The position numbers were made by a program, and so were the translations under genes. The notes under the pieces were generated by a model that worked only from the letters and a program-made list of their open reading frames with translations, searched no databases and was not told the DNA's origin. A stretch of DNA of 64,000 bases from Antedon mediterranea (Eukaryota; Echinodermata; Crinoidea; Comatulida; Antedonidae): NCBI RefSeq assembly GCF_964355755.1, contig NC_092670.1:5917001-5981000 (forward strand), written 5' to 3'. Each line of letters begins with the position of its first letter. Within the stretch, counting starts at the first letter, position 1. Below, in pieces: positions 1 to 12,800 of the stretch.

Positions 1-285
1 ATTTGTCCGATAGTTGTAATATCTCCATGTAACGTATTTTTTCTGGTGACAGAAAATAAAATGTTAATTCGTTTTTATTGTGGGATTGTTTAAATGGCTT
101 TCACATCATAATAATATAATTTATTTAATTTTACCATATAGAAAACAAAAACGGGCACACAGACAAAACAAATGTAAATCAATGAAAAAAGATTACCCAA
201 ATATTTATTTATTTAATAGTGTACTTTTTTACTTTATTTATTGATTGATTAATTTATTTATTGATTAAATCGTTTCAAAACTTAC

Positions 286-850
286 GTATTGGTTTCAGTC
301 CAATCGCAGCAACTAGCTGCATTTACAAGGCAATAGGTGTTCATAGCGTGCATAACGCTTATACGAAATACTTCTTTCACTGTAAGCCACTGTAAAGTTG
401 TAATGCAGGACGAATTATTTTTAAACATAAGAATAGTATACTATTTTCTACAGTGTAAACGGCTTATATTCAATATTATTTATACTAAAGAAATAAAAAA
501 ACGATTCAATCTTGCAGAAATTACAGAATAAATAATTGATTTGGTATTTAGATTCCAATAAATATTATATTCATTGTCCCCAAAACATAAAACAAATTAA
601 GATTAACTTTTTATTTTATTTTATGATTTAAGCTATAAAAAAGACAAAAGAAATGTTTTCAACAACGAAAATTTGACAAGGTTTTATTTAAATTACAGTT
701 TTTCAGGTAAATATTTGTTTATATAAAATTGTTAGTCAAACAAATAACTATTATGTGACATTAAATGGCAAATTCAAGAAAAGCTTACCAGTACGTCATG
801 ACCTTTTAATTTCAATGATACGGCGTAAATATAATTATCGACTGACGTGT
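286..850 (-). CDS. Gene A exons 19-20: juxtamembrane cysteine module
   Basis: Exon 789-850 (TSVDNYIYAVSLKLKGHDVL) and exon 286-389 (WLTVKEVFRISV...NTYCLVNAASCCDW). Both match gene C exons at 40708-40760 and 40147-40250 in phase, the second in exact length (104), and in the key residues V-D-Y, AVS, LKG, KE-FR-SV, NTYC--NAA-CC-W. Acceptor for exon 20 is set at 390-391 because the nearer AG would put a stop in frame. The module is not recognised; position between mucin stalk and membrane recalls SEA domains, but the cysteines differ. Confidence 0.65.
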
Positions 851-3800
851 CTGTAAGATACGAAATTACATGTTTTTAAATAAAGCATGTATTAATTTCT
901 GAAAAAGACTTTTACATATTGTTTATTAAATAGTATGCTTACCTGAAAATGTTGTTAATTTAATCTCTTTTTCAGTCACTGGTTCGGTAAAAATATGCTT
1001 GTTGGTGTGTGGCTCCTCAGAACTAGTGTCCGTCTGTGATGTGGATATCAATGAATTTTTTTCTGATGTAACGTCATCATTAGTTGACCTTTGACTTATG
1101 TAAGTCACAAAATCTATATCGCTTCCTAATGTCGTCAAACCATGCAAATCAGTACGATCGTCTTGAAGGACTGTAGGTTCATCGTATGAGTTAGTGCGAA
1201 CAGAATTGGTAGAATGGTCAGACGTGCTCTTAGTTTGTGTAGTTAAAACATGACTGCTAGAACTAGAGGGATTTGGTGATGATGTATAGTATTGTGTTCC
1301 CTGTGCTGTTAACGTTTCTGTTGCCTTTGTTCCAGTAGATGTATTAGTATTACCAACTGTTTTGAAATCATGTGACGCCATTACGTTCGAGGTCGTAGTT
1401 TTAGATTTAGAGGTCATAACCATCGATGCAGTTGTTTCACGCTCTGGTATGTTTACTTCTGTAACTGTAGTCTGTTTGGATGTGTCACCACCAATCGATC
1501 TTGAGGATATAGACAGTTGTTTAGAAGTATCTATTTCTTGAATGGTAGTTTGTCCGGTTTGTTTACCGTTTCCATCATCACTAGTCGACGTGGCTATTGT
1601 GTTTTGCGTTTCTGTTTCTGAAATTGTAGGTTTCTCAGTTCCATCATTGCTACTCAAATCCATGACATTCAACGTAGCTGGTGTATCCGTATTAGTACTT
1701 TCTGTTTGTGAAAGTATCGTCTGCTCAATTGTTTTACCTTTATTATCATCAGTATTTGATATCGAGACATCCAACACATCTGTTGTGGCCGGAGTTGTTC
1801 TTTTTGTCTCTCGAATTGTAGTTTGTTGAGTTGCGTCGCCGTTTTCATCATCACTATTTATCGTTGTATGTTTTGACGAATGAACAGCTGAGTTTGACGC
1901 AGTGGAATCAGTTGGCAGATTATCTGTCAAACTAGTACTTCTTTCATTTGTTGCAGCAAATGTGCTCTCAGTGATACTTGATGCTGGGGCCGGTGAAGAT
2001 GATTCGCTAACTTTATGTGTTGGCGTACCTACAGGATCGTTCACATTGACCGTTGACTTAATTGTGTTCTCGGTTCTCAGTGAAGTCGAGGGCGTTCCTT
2101 CAGTTATAGATGTTTCTGGAAAACAAGGTACAACATTTAAACAACAACAACATGGCTGAAAATCAATATGTACACATCATTGGCAAGTTGTAATTCATAT
2201 AAGGTACTGTTGATGTAATAACATAAAAAACGCTATAAAGTAGACTGTAGGTATAATGTTTCTTTAATACTTTATTAATACTTAATTTAATATTGGACAG
2301 TAACACTGCTGGACATACTGGTACTTGCTGGTTTTCTGTATTAGTTTTAAATCAAACAATAGTGTGTTGCAGTGCAAACATATAATTACTGTATACATAC
2401 CTTCCGACATTTCAGAAGTAACACACTTATATAAACTGGATCCGTTTACAAAAGCACAAATTTTGCCATTTTCACATTTGCAAACAACAACGCTGAAATT
2501 AAACGTGGCTAAAAACCCACAATTGTCTTGCATATGTATTTCAAACACTGATTCATGATTTGACATTAACGCTACAGGTGTCCAGTTAAACTCTCCGGTT
2601 TCAGAGAGTGTTGCATCATTATCTCCATTGTGTTTACTAAATGTTATCCCACAGCCTTCTGGATCATGTATATCAAACGTAAATGTGATTGCCTCTTGAT
2701 GGATAGCTGGGTATGGATTAGACGTGTACATTATTGGCGCTGTATCATCTACGGAAAATTCGAAAAATATAATGCATTATAAGATAACTACTACCTAAAA
2801 ACAAGAAGCAGGTGTAAAGTGGACATTTCTAACCTTGGCGAGTTAACCAGCTGTCTACAGACAAATCTGGTAAACATTGGAGACAACAATCCTCTTCGTT
2901 TACATCAAATGCAGCGTAGCAGTGACCATCGATATTGCATGAATTATTCTAGAAAAAATGACACATTTCCAATAGAGTAGAAAGTTAAATTGCTTTTAAA
3001 TAATGAAATTATAATAATTTATGTTAAAACAATACCATATTTACCTTTAAGTAACATTCCCCTTCTGATGCATTGCATGCTTGACAGACAGAATCGTATA
3101 CAATCAATATTGCCATTTCTTCACTTTTCAATTCACCATCATTACTAATTGATATCAGATAACCACTCGCTACAACACCTTCTCCAGGTGAACCTGGTTG
3201 AACTGCAGGTTCCGGTAATGGACATTTTACTTCTTGATCAGTTCTGAAGATTCCTGATACTGTGGAAGTTTCTTGAAGCAATGTCACGCCAATTTCACTC
3301 ACCTAAATTGTCGAAACATGCCATTACAATACATACTTGTACTATGCAATTATATATATTTAATCCATTGATTAGTTATACATTGTTTACAGCGTGAACT
3401 TACATTGATGTTTTGGATGTGACAAGTAATATTTCTTCTTTCATCAAAGTTTTCTCCATACACTTTAGCCGATCTACAAGGTCTGCTACGGACATCACAA
3501 AGACCATCGCCAAGAACAGCAAATACTGTTGGTGGTTCAGCAAGTGAGATAGAGCAATCACTTCCGCCAAAACCTTCGATGCATTCACACGTTCTATTTA
3601 TACATTCTCCATTTTTGTTGCATTCGTTCACACAGAGTTTGCCTAAGATGTCTGTTGGTAGCGCAATACTTCCATTTTCAGACACTTCCCAGTATTGTGG
3701 ATTTGTTGTTAGTTCTAATTCACATCTATGTTGTAGTTCTGTTACTGTTTGTTTAGCAATAGTCTCATCATCTGATACCTGAAAATAATGCAAAACTGTA

Positions 3801-6800
3801 TACCGTCAATAAAAATATTGTGTGAACAAAAGAAAAACATTTACATAAACTGTTGCATTGCCCTTTGTTTTTTATATTATTTTTGTTTTAAATTTTTATA
3901 AATTATAAAAATTAAACTTTAACAAACTATTAATAAATAGAATAACAAAACATCACCAAAACGTCAATAATGCATCCATCAATGATGCCATCAATAGTGA
4001 TTGACCCGTTGTTTATTGCGTTTAAGCATAATTCATACGTTGTTGAGTTCAACAATGTTTCTGTACAAAGTGTTCTTGTATACTCTTCAGTAAATCCAGT
4101 GCCGTCAGTTGAAAATTCTGGAACCTAAAAGTAGTACATTATTAGTGTAATTTAATTATGGTAGGCCTAAATCAATTTAATAACAAATACAAAAGAAGAA
4201 AAAATAATAACACATTATGAATAATAAAATGCTTGTGTTAATACTTGTGGCACAAAATCAGGATCCTCGTTGAATTCAGTAAATTCATAATTTCCAGCCA
4301 GATCATCAAGATCTATTTCGTCTACTTCTCTCTTTCTTCTTCCTACACCATTGTTTCCGCCATTTTGGTTACCATCACAGTCTAGCTTATTGTTTTTGGC
4401 ATTAAGTCCATTGCAGTAACCACATTCAAAACCAGTAGCTCCACATGTGCAGTAACTTTCTATTGGGTACGGCACGCCATCGTATAGCTTCCCCATAAAT
4501 ATGTTTTCTGTGTCACTAACTCTAAATGATATAAATACCAATTACAATGATTAATTAATTGATAATTAATAACGATGGTATTTTTTCTAGTGTCTTTCTT
4601 TAGGAATGTATTACATTTTACAATATAGGACTTAACGACATTTATGAAGCAGCTTACTTCCAACTATCATGGAATTTCATTGAAACCTTTCTACTGTGAG
4701 TAGTCGGTTCGCATTCTGCGTTTCCACATTCATAATCAGGATCAGGACCGTAGTGACCATCATTTGTTTTGTTTTTATCAAAGTTTCCACACAAACCCTT
4801 GACATTCTCAAAATCATCCCATGATCCGTTCAGATATATGTTTATATAATGGCGTCCGTGTTCAGTAATCTTTATGACGGATCCCGTTGGAAGAAGAATC
4901 TGTGTTACAAAATGATATACCATTTTGTCAAAAATCAGCAATACCGTACTGATGCAAATGAAGATTACATAATTTAATAAATTAATAAATAATACAAACC
5001 TGTGTTTTAGTATTCTTCGCAAAATACGATTATATAAACACTATTATTTTACTTACTTTAAATTCTTTATTACTATATCTGAGCTCTGTCCCCGGAGTTC
5101 TTTCACCATCTTTAAATATTTCAGCTGTTGTCACTTTCGTATTAGCAGGAGTCCGCACCTCTTTTACTATGCCGTCGTGTGTAGCTTTAAATATTGTGTA
5201 AGTGTTACCTGCATTATTACAACGATCAACTATCAAATGAGTGTGGCCAACTTGAGCGGCAACTCCACATGCACACGATACACCATTACACTCACGCAAT
5301 CGAGTCTGAACCTAAGAAAGTAGCCACATTGCTTTCAGTTTATTATTTTTATTTTGGCCATTAATCTATATTTAATCGAGTAGTCGTTGGAACTGGTAAA
5401 GAAAAAAAAACGTGGTGTTAAATATTAGGGCCTACACTACAATGATCGAATGCTTGAAACTATCATGCTCAGTCATCGCAGACTTGATGAGGAAAATTTA
5501 GATACAGTATACGATCTGCCGTTACAGTTACGGGAAACTGCATCTAGCAAAGGACAGTGCATTAAATTAGATAATGGCAACTCATTTGATAAAGACTTTA
5601 ACACACAAGTTACTACTCAACGTGAACGCTGTGTTACAACCGCTAATGTAGAAAACGCCAGCTAATGTTGAAACAACCGTTAATGTACAACAATCCACTG
5701 CTAATGTAGTAACACATGTAGAGTTTGTGTAGTGATGTAGCAAATTTCCTCACAGCTAGTGAAATATGATATATATTACAAACCTATGTCTAAATCATGT
5801 GCAAATGCATCAGTCGATCTATCCACTCTCGATCAAATTTCTCAAAATCGACCCCTCTCGTAAGTGATCACCTCTTCTTAAATCGGACCGCGTCTTATAA
5901 CCGACCACCTCGCGTAAGTGACCACCTTCTCTCATAAGGGACCGCTTCTGATATTCGACATAGGTTTGTAAAGTATATATATTCTAGTAGCTAGATCAAC
6001 TTTCGTATGCACTTTGATGTTCAGAGACTTCATAAATTGGATGGTCAAACAATCATTTTTGGCTTGGTTACACATTTAGAAAATGTGGCGAAAGGTCAAA
6101 GGTCAGAGTGAAAGGTTATAAGACCAAACACCAATAGGTCGTTAAATTTCGACAACCACTGGTCTCAGCAAGGTAAATTTGTTCTCCAATTGATCAGAAG
6201 GTATACATTTATGTTCAGTCTAATGGGACATTTTAGTCAAAAATGACCTTTGACCTACATACCAGGAAATCTTTATATCTATGTAAGTACTTGTCCTAGA
6301 AACTAGAAGTAACTGACCGTATTTATTATTCCAAATAAACGCCCCAGGCATTTATTGTTCATTGTCATCATTCCGTATGACACTGTTGCATATTGTTTTG
6401 GAATGTCTGTTCCTAGACTTAATAAAACAATATATATTTCTGGAGATTTATTATCAATACCACTAGAAACTTTTTAAGTACTAAATGCATTGACAATAAA
6501 AGAAGTGTATTTTAAATCATATTATAGATCATGATAAAATCATACTACACCACACTACAGTACACAATGGTGTTTTCGGGAAAGCTGGACATATTGTATA
6601 GTAATGAAACTATGTATTGGCATTCAAAAATATGCAAAAGACTGTGTTGATTGTTGATAAATTGTAGTCACAAACCAACAGATGATAGAATGAAGCCATA
6701 TAAATAATGAAGTAATCGTGTCTCATATAGTGTCTCAGAATAATGATGTGTCATTGTTTTATATCATTATACTGGCACCTGGAGAGGATTCGTTAAACGG

Positions 6801-9800
6801 AGTCTGTAACAGTGTCACTTTTCTAAAAACAAAAACATTTTGATACAAAAGCATAAAAAGGAAACCGAATTATATATATATTTGTATTGCCCCCCTGAAA
6901 AAATAATTCTTAAACAATTTTTTGTTGAATATTCCATTTTAATGTAACATAACTTTGATCAAAAATTGGATTGAAAAAAAAATGTATTTAGCTGAAAAAT
7001 GTAATTTAGAGCAAAAATGGTCAAATTGGCTGCCAGCCAATGGATTTTTGGTTGAATTTAACCATTTATTTTGTCATTTTTTTTCCTTCATTAAAACTAC
7101 AAAATAACATATTCAAAGTCTGATTTAAATAATCTTAATTTTTCATGTTTTTGGGGGACATCTTTAAAGTATTTCAGTGAGAAACAAATTATATATAAGA
7201 ATGAAGAGATTTATACATATAATAAATAATAATAAATAACATTTATAAAGCGCAAGAGACAAAGGTTTCAAAGCGCTGTGTTTTCCAAGATCAGTGCAAG
7301 TAGTAGCGTGCGATTATGCTTCTCTGAAGAGATGAGTTTTGAGTTTAGTTTTAAATGTGATAACAGATTTTGATGAGCGTATTTCGAGTGGTAGAGTGTT
7401 CCAGAGTTTTGGGGCTGCGACAGCGAAAGCACGATCACCGTAAAACCGAGTTCTGGAACGGGGTCCAGGTTTTAGAAGAAGTCTGCTGGATGAACGAAGC
7501 GAAGAGTTGGTTGACGGAGTAATGATGTCACATATGTAGGCTGGAGCACATCCGTTGATGGCCTTATATGTCAGCAACAGGATTTTAAAACGAATGCGCT
7601 GATCAACAGGCAACCAGTGTAAGTCACGTAAAACGGGAGAAATATGTTCATGTCGTTTAGTGCCAGTGATAAGTCTTGCGGCGGAATTTTGGATTCGTTG
7701 AAGAGGAGACAGATAAGAAGTTGGTAGGCCGTACAGAAGCGAGTTATTACAGTCCAGACGAGATGAAACAAAAGCATGAACAAGACGTTCAGTTGATGTT
7801 TTGTCAAGGTACTTACGAATCTGGCCGATCTGGTAAATTCCAAAGGAAGCACCACGGCAAACATTACGAATGTGTTCTTTTAAACCGAGGCTGTTGTCTA
7901 GTTGGACGCCTAGATTTCTGGCTGAGCTGGGGGTAGAGACACTAGTATCTCCGATATGGACCAAAGGAAATGATGATGCCTCACGGAACTTTGAATGAAA
8001 ATGGATCATTTCAGTCTTGGAGTCGTTGAGCATGAGTTTATTTTGAATGGCCCATGAGCGAACATCTGCAATGCATGATTCAAGGCTGTTAACAGATTCA
8101 GAGTGATGTGTAGGTTTCATGATTAAATATAGTTGAGTGTCATCTGCATAGATCATATGACGAACTTCCGGGTGGGAATCAATGATGTTGCTGAGTGGTC
8201 CAGTGTATAAGATGAAATCGAGTGGACCTTTTACGGATCCCTGTGGTACACCCCAGGGTAGAGCGAACTCATCAGACATCGAATCACCCACAATGATTGC
8301 TTGTCTACGATTCTCAAAATATGAAATAAACCATTTCAATGCGGTTCCGCTTATGCCGTATCTTTTATGAAGACGTTGAAATAATAAATCATGATTGATA
8401 GTGTCAAATGCTGCGGAGTAGTCGAGTAGAATAAGTACCGCTTCATTACCTTTGTCTAAAGCAAGTAGTAGATCGTTTGTAACACGTAATAAAGCGGTTT
8501 CAGTTGAGTGGAAGCGGCGGTAGGCTGATTGGACTTTTGAAAACAGGAAATGTTCATCCATATATGCTTTTATCTGAGCAGTTGCAATTCTTTCCAAGAC
8601 TTTGAAAGGAAGGGAAGATTTGCTATTGGTCTATAATTTTGTAGGACGTTGGAGTCGAGATTTTGCTTTTTCAACAGTGGCATAACGAGGGACAATTTAA
8701 ATGCAGATGGTACAGTACCTGATGACAGCGACATGTTGACGATTTTAGTGATATGCGGTAGTAGAGCGTCAATGCAGTTTTTTAGTAACCGTGTTGGAAT
8801 TGGGTCAAGTCTATCGGTCGATAACATTAAAATAAGGTTTTAATACTATTCTACGACACTCACACTAAAATAATTAAATAATAAATTATATATAATTATT
8901 AAATTGGAGTATTTATTCAACTAAACTCCCGTCTGAACAATAAATGCCCGGGCGTTTATTACTATGAATTCGGTAAGTATTCTGAAAAGAACTGTTGAAC
9001 TAGACGTTTCTATCAAAATGTTTGATCGTCCGCGTGGGTTAACAATACTTTCTAGCATTATTATAAGCAAAAATACAATTACAAACAGTAAAGGATTTGT
9101 TTTAAATCCCACAATAAAACAATTTAAAGCATAAGTTATTGCATAACATTACTGTAAAGTTTTGTAGAGATATGTTTTTGTTTGAAACAATCACGTTAGT
9201 AATTTATAGTATTTCTAGTCATCTTTTAAGCAAATTTTATATTAGAATTAAATTAGAACATTTTGATACAAAATTTAAGTTTCTCGTCAGATCACCGAAG
9301 TTAAGCAACGTTGGGCCCGGTTGCGTTCTGGATGGGAGACCGTCTAGAAATCGCGGCGGGTGCTGTATATACTGGAGAGTGATGGTGTAATAGTAATATC
9401 GGACTAGCATGTGATAGGCATGGGTTTGAGGTTATCTGTACCATACTAATTGCATCCTTAGGCAAGATGCTTTACTCTCATTGCCTCATCCTTCGGATGG
9501 GATGTAAAGCCGTTGGTCCCGTGTACTTAACAGTGCACGTTAAAGAACTTGGTACATTATTCGAAAGAGTAGGGGATCGTCTCCCGGTGTGCTGATATAG
9601 GCGCTGCACTACTGGCTGCTGTGGGTCCGTGGAGGGCCTAATCCGAATTTCTTTGAGGACAAATATAAATAACTTTACCTCTTACTTACAGAGATATGAA
9701 GATGTCCTGGTATGTGGGTCAACGGTAAGAAATGGCATTTCTGATCATTTTTTTACTAAAATGCCCCATTAGACAGAACATGAATGCATGCCTTCTGTAC

Positions 9801-12800
9801 ATTTTGAGAGCAAAATTGACGACCAGTGGTTGCCGAGATACAAGTACCTATTTATATTTGTTCATATAATCTTTGACCCTGACCCTTGAACTTTTGTAAC
9901 ATTTTTAAAAATGTGTTACAAATAACAAAATGTACATTTTGAACAATTTAAGACCAAATAAAAGTGTCTACGACCAGTAGTTACAAAGATACATATGCCC
10001 TGAGTTGTGGGTCAAAGGTCAGAAATAGCATTTCCGGTCATTTGTGACTAAAATGTCCCATTAGACTGAATATAAATGTATACCTTCTGATCAATTTGAG
10101 ACCAAAATTACCTTGCTGTGGTGGTCGTTGTGGTTTGTAAAGATTTAACGACCTACTGGTGTTTGGTCTTATAACCTTTCACCATGACCTTTTGACCTTT
10201 TGCAACATTTTCAAAATGTGTAACCAAGCCAAAATTGAATGTTTGACCACCTTAAACCAATTTCTGAAGTCAAATTGGTGCATATGAAAGTTGGTCTATA
10301 GCTAATAGAGTAATAACACTTTCAAATTTGCTGGCGATAGTAACATGAATAGCTGTGAAGCAATTTCCGTACATTAGCTGTTGACCGTTCTACATTACGG
10401 TACATAAGCTGTTTCTACATTAGCTGGATGGTTTAATACATTAACGGTTGTTTCGACATTAGCTGGCGTTTTCTACATTACAAATGTTATGTTAATTGTG
10501 TTTTTACAACCGGAAAATTACGATCGTTGATTTGCTGATTGCTGCGCAATACATTAGAGCATCATTTCCGGCTAATTAGGTGTGCCATTTATCGTAAATT
10601 TACCCAAATTCGCTTCGCCACAGGACACCTATGGAGGATGTACTTGTTGTCTGGTGTGAAAACACACACCTCCCCTCCCCCCACCCAACACACACACCTT
10701 AATGTCATTGAAGATAATATCCACACCCTTTTTTATTGTGCAGAATACAATGATAAGACAAACAAAAATGCAAAAGTTAAAAGAAGCTTTCACTTTCAAT
10801 GGGCTAGAACAATTTAGGGAAATACTTAACATTGGCGCAAAATGCCGCAATATATTATCTAAAATAGTCTTCTATGTTTTGATTTTGATTGAACTATATA
10901 ATCTATAAGTTGTATTGATATTGTAATTGTTTTAATATTTAGGTCATCTTTCGGATAAGAAATTGAAATTGACGTGTGGTAGTATTATGTGGAATATTTA
11001 CCTTAATGGGCAAAGTATTATGCTCGTAAAATAAAAAGGAACCAATTGCGTAAATGTGATAATACCTGTAAGACAATAAAATAAAATTTTAAATGAATTA
11101 TAATTTTTTTTATTATTATATATTAATATATTATTGGTTTTACCTATCGTAACTGCCATTTCAGAATGCATTTTTACTTTATAAACAAAAAAGAAAAATA
11201 GAAAGCCTCAATGAAAAATCAAATTTAAAATAAAAATCAAAACAAAATAAGTGGCACACTCAAACGAAATCAGACATAAGTTGGAATTTTCCAAGATTTA
11301 ACATACTGAAAAATATCTTGATACCATATTTACTTCCAGGGATAATCACAGTCTAAATTTTTGGCTGTTACAATGAGTGTTTTGAGAAAAATGCTTTTAA
11401 AGTCAACTAACAGGAGATGACAAGTACAAAAAAACAGGACGTTTAAGTTTACGCCTTAGTAAAGGATATTCTAATTTTTGTATTTCAATGAAACTTCGCA
11501 CCTTTGTTAATTAACTATTGTTTTATTATTGTGCTTTTTATTAAAAACAACCCATGAGAACATTTTTAATTTAAGTATAAAACATGATGATGGTTTGATT
11601 AAAATCAGATACAATTTACACCATTTTTAACCAATAGACGACACAAAATGTTTAAATTCCTGCATTTATTTGCCTAAAAAAAGAAAACACCAAAGTAATA
11701 TAATTAACTGTTTCAACTATCATTTTCCGTAAATAAAAAAATGTACTTTTATTGTTGCTGTCTATACAAAACTACTTATGCGACTTATGTCTGATTTCGC
11801 TTGAGTTTGAATCCTAATTTTTTGAAGTATTAAACCTGATTATGATGATGAACGACGGTGATGAATAAGGAATACATACGGTACGTTATGTGATAAATGT
11901 ACCATAACAACCTACCATCCATCAAACGTTGTGTAATGAGGATCACCCCATCCAGAACACTCTGTCGGTTTCGGGGCTTTTGCATTTACCTATGTATATG
12001 AAATCAGTATGTTATAACATATGTATTATTGCTATTATTATTATTATTAATAGTGTTATTATTATTGTTATTGTTATTGTTGTTGTTGTTGTTGTCGTTG
12101 TCGTTGTCGTTGTCGTCGTCGTCGTCGTCGTCGTTGTCGTTTATCATTTTGCTGTAGGAACCAACAGATCGTTCTCTAGATAACAATTTATTTCTGGATA
12201 CAGAAAGTGGCCTAAATGAATCAATGATAAGTCGATTGAATAATATAATTTCAAGATTAGAGGAAAGGATTGGATATAACGTAATGAAGACACCTTGATG
12301 CTGTCTGTTAAATATACAGTTTCTTTCCATGAGGAGCGAAAGAAATTCGATCAACTCTTCTATTCTTATTATCTGCTAATAATTAAAAAAATATACTTAC
12401 TTTGAAAGTTGGAAAATGCGTTAATCTGTCTTTCCATATATTACTAGCCCAGCGAAACGTGGTGCTATCACCCTTAAATGTAATGTAATTTGCTTTATTC
12501 AAGAAATTGATCATAGTGTCCTTAGTTCCTGAGATCATAAACGTTGCTGGTGAATCAGTGGTTATTGATTTTTGACATGAATCTACATTCGCACCATCAC
12601 CTTGAGTTGCTGCAGTTATCTTTACTTCCTCTTTAGGCGTACAGCTAAGTACTATGGTAGTTTTGCAAAGGTTTTGATAATATGTTCCATAAACAATTGG
12701 GATTGTTGATGACACATGAAATTCAATAATTTCATTTACACCGATTACAAAATCAATTGTGTTATTTGGTTCAATCTTGAAAAATACAACAATTATTATT

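Larger units (their letters stand above)
5640..10490. mobile_element. Fold-back element 1 in gene A intron 9
   Basis: Long imperfect inverted arms at about 5640-6285 and 9685-10490 enclose a 3.4-kb loop containing a LINE, a SINE and AT-rich filler. The arms share outer minisatellite-like units (GCTAATGTAGAAA, CAGCTAATGT), then an AGGTCA-rich stretch and segments such as GACATTTTAGTC, read in opposite directions. The right arm has an extra internal repeat. The homologous intron of gene C (45477-46789) has only a short remnant of the outer units near 46310-46375, so the body is absent there. No transposase is visible; this is a non-autonomous element. Confidence 0.6.

Noticed and set aside
1542-1829. 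Plus-strand open frame across the gene A mucin exon
   Set aside because: It is the antisense of a Ser/Thr-rich exon with biased codons, which often stays open; no start context or paralogue.
5450-5665. Plus-strand frame of 71 codons in gene A intron 9
   Set aside because: The homologous stretch in gene C (46090-46330) has stops and length changes, so it is not under coding constraint.
9282-9367. Functional 5S rRNA gene
   Set aside because: The first third of 5S is absent, several paired positions differ and it runs on into a SINE body.
12004-12354. Frame with long Asn/Asp runs, and the opposite Val-rich frame at 11929-12183
   Set aside because: Both are translations of the trinucleotide microsatellite in gene A intron 7; no conserved flanks or splice support.
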